NCBI GenBank assembly: GCA_036417435.1
Contig: JAZAQT010000027.1
Location: 930,001-994,000, forward strand
DNA length: 64,000 bases
Reading direction: 5' to 3'
DNA from: Inia geoffrensis
Taxonomy: Eukaryota; Chordata; Mammalia; Artiodactyla; Iniidae
The notes beneath the pieces are model-generated. The model saw nothing but the letters and a program-made list of their open reading frames with translations. It did no database searches and had not been told where the DNA came from. This document shows positions 62,530 through 64,000 of this stretch, in pieces (the first letter of the stretch is position 1; each line of letters starts with the position of its first letter). The position numbers and the translations under genes are program-made.

Positions 62530-64000
62530 CTTTTCTCAACTCGCTTTCTTGTGAGCTGACCGCAAACCCGAAGAATTGCTTCAGGCCCTAATCTCGTTCC
62601 GGCTTGGCACGCTGAGCCTTTGGTGAACTCTTCTTCCTGTAGGGAAATCAGAGTTCAATGTGCCCGTCCAAACACATCCAGTTAGCCGCTCATTGGTTCT
62701 CCTTATTCCTGATCATCTTCTACCGAAATTGCAAAGTGTGCGAAACAAGAGGTCAAAGGCACTGACTCTCCAAGTGGGGAGAATGTTAATATGGCCTCTG
62801 AAGGGGCGAACTCGAGTCCCAGGGTTCGAAAATGGCGATGAGTTTTAGAAACTTTGCCTGATCACTTCGTGGAACATATTCCGGGTTTTCAATGCATATT
62901 TTAGCTGAAGGATAAATCCCTTAAACGTGGAGATTTGGGACCCGTGGAATGGGAACCATGCACCATTACCTCAAAGTGTCTGCATTCCCTCACTAATAGC
63001 ATCAGCCCCAAGTGTCCAGCCTTATCTCTCCCACAGCTGTGGATGTAGAGGTGGTAAATCCAAGATTGCACACAAGCCCTTAAGGGCTTATTTCAGAAAT
63101 TCTCTCTATTTCACAGTCCTTGTGTTTTCTTTTTCAGATTTATTTTTATAAGGGGATTTAACTTATTTACACGGCTGTGTGTATGCTGCTGTACAAAAAT
63201 GATTTTCTTATGGAGACCTATAAATGTATGGGTTTTAATTTTCTTCATAGTCAGGTATATTCCTAGGTTTTGAATACGGGGTGTTGAGTCCATTTGGTTG
63301 AGCGAGGAGTAGGTCTTGTCTAATATATATTTGGCTTATGGAATGGTATCTGTCCTAATATCAACCTCTGGTTTTATGCAGCCTCCCCACTCTCCTTTCC
63401 CCTTAAGCAAGCATCAGTTTCTTTTGTAAATGTGAGACTCTGTTGTGTTTTGTAATGCAGTTCACGCGTAGCCGTGTTTACATTTCCGGTATTCGTGATA
63501 TCTTATGATGTTTCTTTTTCTGTGTGACTTATTTCACTTAGAATCAGCGTAACTAAATCCACTCATTATGCTGCTACTGGTCTGTTGCCTTTGATTTCAC
63601 TGTTGAGTGATATTCCATTGTAGGGATGTACCACAACTTTTATATCCATTTTTCTCTTTCTGGGCTTTTGTAGTTGTACCATAGTCAAGGTTCCTGTAAA
63701 GAGAGCAGCCCCAAACATTGGTGTGGCTGTGTGTTTTTCATTTAAACTTTCCGAATCTATAGCACCATAAGTGGAAGTGCCCTAGGCTCTCTAGCTTGGT
63801 TTTCTCTTTGTTCCAGGAAACACCATCCACTTCTCCAGAGTGGCTGTTGGCAATTTACATCCCGCCCATCAGCATAACAAGGCTGCCGGTTCTCCATGAC
63901 CTGTCCTGCCTCTCTGGATTTTACACTTTTTTTCGGAGGGCCCTTTTGATCGGTGGGAAGTGAGAGTTGCTTGTAGTGCGGATTTCCATTGCAGGCTTGC
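62530..64000 (+). repeat. Satellite monomer 37 (partial, diverged)
   Basis: 1,471 bp; cut by the window end shortly before the palindrome. Intermediate diagnostic window (taggttttgaatacggggtg, gtccatttgg). Many private changes: cacatccag, ctgaaggggcg, ttaagggctta, acttatttacacgg, gtacaaaaatg, gcctttgatttcac, cttttgtagttg, ccatgacctg. Shares ctatagcacc with unit 36. Confidence 0.95.

Larger units (their letters stand above)
1..64000. repeat. Satellite DNA array, 1.737 kb monomer, 36.8 copies
   Basis: The same sequence recurs every 1,736-1,738 bases across the full window, always in the same orientation, with no unique DNA at either end and no interruption. I phased monomers on the motif cttttctcaactcg, found at 1, 1738, 3474, 5211 and so on to 62530. 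Neighbouring copies differ at scattered single bases and a few one-base indels. Unit length, the cetartiodactyl-type L1 relic and the mariner-like palindrome together suggest the common cetacean satellite, which from memory is about 1.7-1.76 kb in most whales and about 1.58 kb in delphinids. Such arrays are heterochromatic and untranslated. Species and chromosomal position cannot be told from the sequence. The alternative is another cetartiodactyl satellite of similar origin; the tandem-repeat call itself is certain. Confidence 0.98.

Noticed and set aside
1..64000. CRISPR array
   Set aside because: The repeat unit is 1.7 kb with no short direct repeats separated by unique spacers and no cas genes.
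1..64000. Ribosomal DNA or its intergenic spacer
   Set aside because: No rRNA sequence is present and the unit is far shorter than a mammalian rDNA repeat.

Overview
The whole 64 kb window is one uninterrupted satellite DNA array. A unit of about 1,737 bp (range 1,736-1,738) is repeated head to tail from base 1 to base 64000, giving 36 complete monomers plus a 1,471 bp partial 37th, all in the same orientation. I see no unique flanking DNA, no protein-coding gene, no RNA gene and no later transposon insertion between monomers. The many short open frames recur once per monomer and are by-products of the repeat.

The source is a mammal, very probably a cetacean outside the dolphin family. First, the monomer carries an antisense relic of a LINE-1 3' end whose 3' UTR resembles the cetartiodactyl (ruminant/whale) type. 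Second, a 72 bp palindrome resembles the mariner-derived terminal inverted repeats common in cetartiodactyl genomes. Third, the unit length fits what I recall of the 'common cetacean satellite' (about 1.7-1.76 kb in most whales, about 1.58 kb in delphinids). The species cannot be named from this sequence alone.

Monomer anatomy, in coordinates of monomer 1: 1-596 is sequence I cannot assign. About 597-1475 is L1 on the minus strand (3' UTR, then the ORF2 C-terminus). 1476-1547 is the palindrome. About 1548-1700 is further ORF2 relic on the minus strand, so the palindrome appears to sit inside the L1 fragment. Roughly two thirds of the satellite is therefore domesticated transposon sequence.

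Array layout: two main sequence classes (A and B), plus intermediates, are arranged in blocks. Units 1-3 are A, 4-7 B, 8-13 A, 14 an A-to-B chimera, 15-17 B, 18-21 A, 22 an A/B mixture, 23-24 A, 25 B, 26-27 A, 28-29 B, 30 intermediate, 31-32 A, 33-34 B, and 35-37 intermediate and increasingly divergent. On top of this are long, nearly identical segmental copies: 11 monomers apart (1-4208 and 19108-23315), 10 apart (about 6400-10905 and 23770-28275), 5 apart (about 44960-52840 and 53645-61525), 3 apart (11280-12989 and 16491-18200) and 1 apart (about 30926-32702 and 32663-34439). These record unequal exchange and amplification. The right end (units 36-37) is visibly more diverged, as expected near an array edge or in a poorly homogenised part. 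I found no new gene system; the interest lies in the satellite's transposon origin, its perfect palindrome and its higher-order structure.
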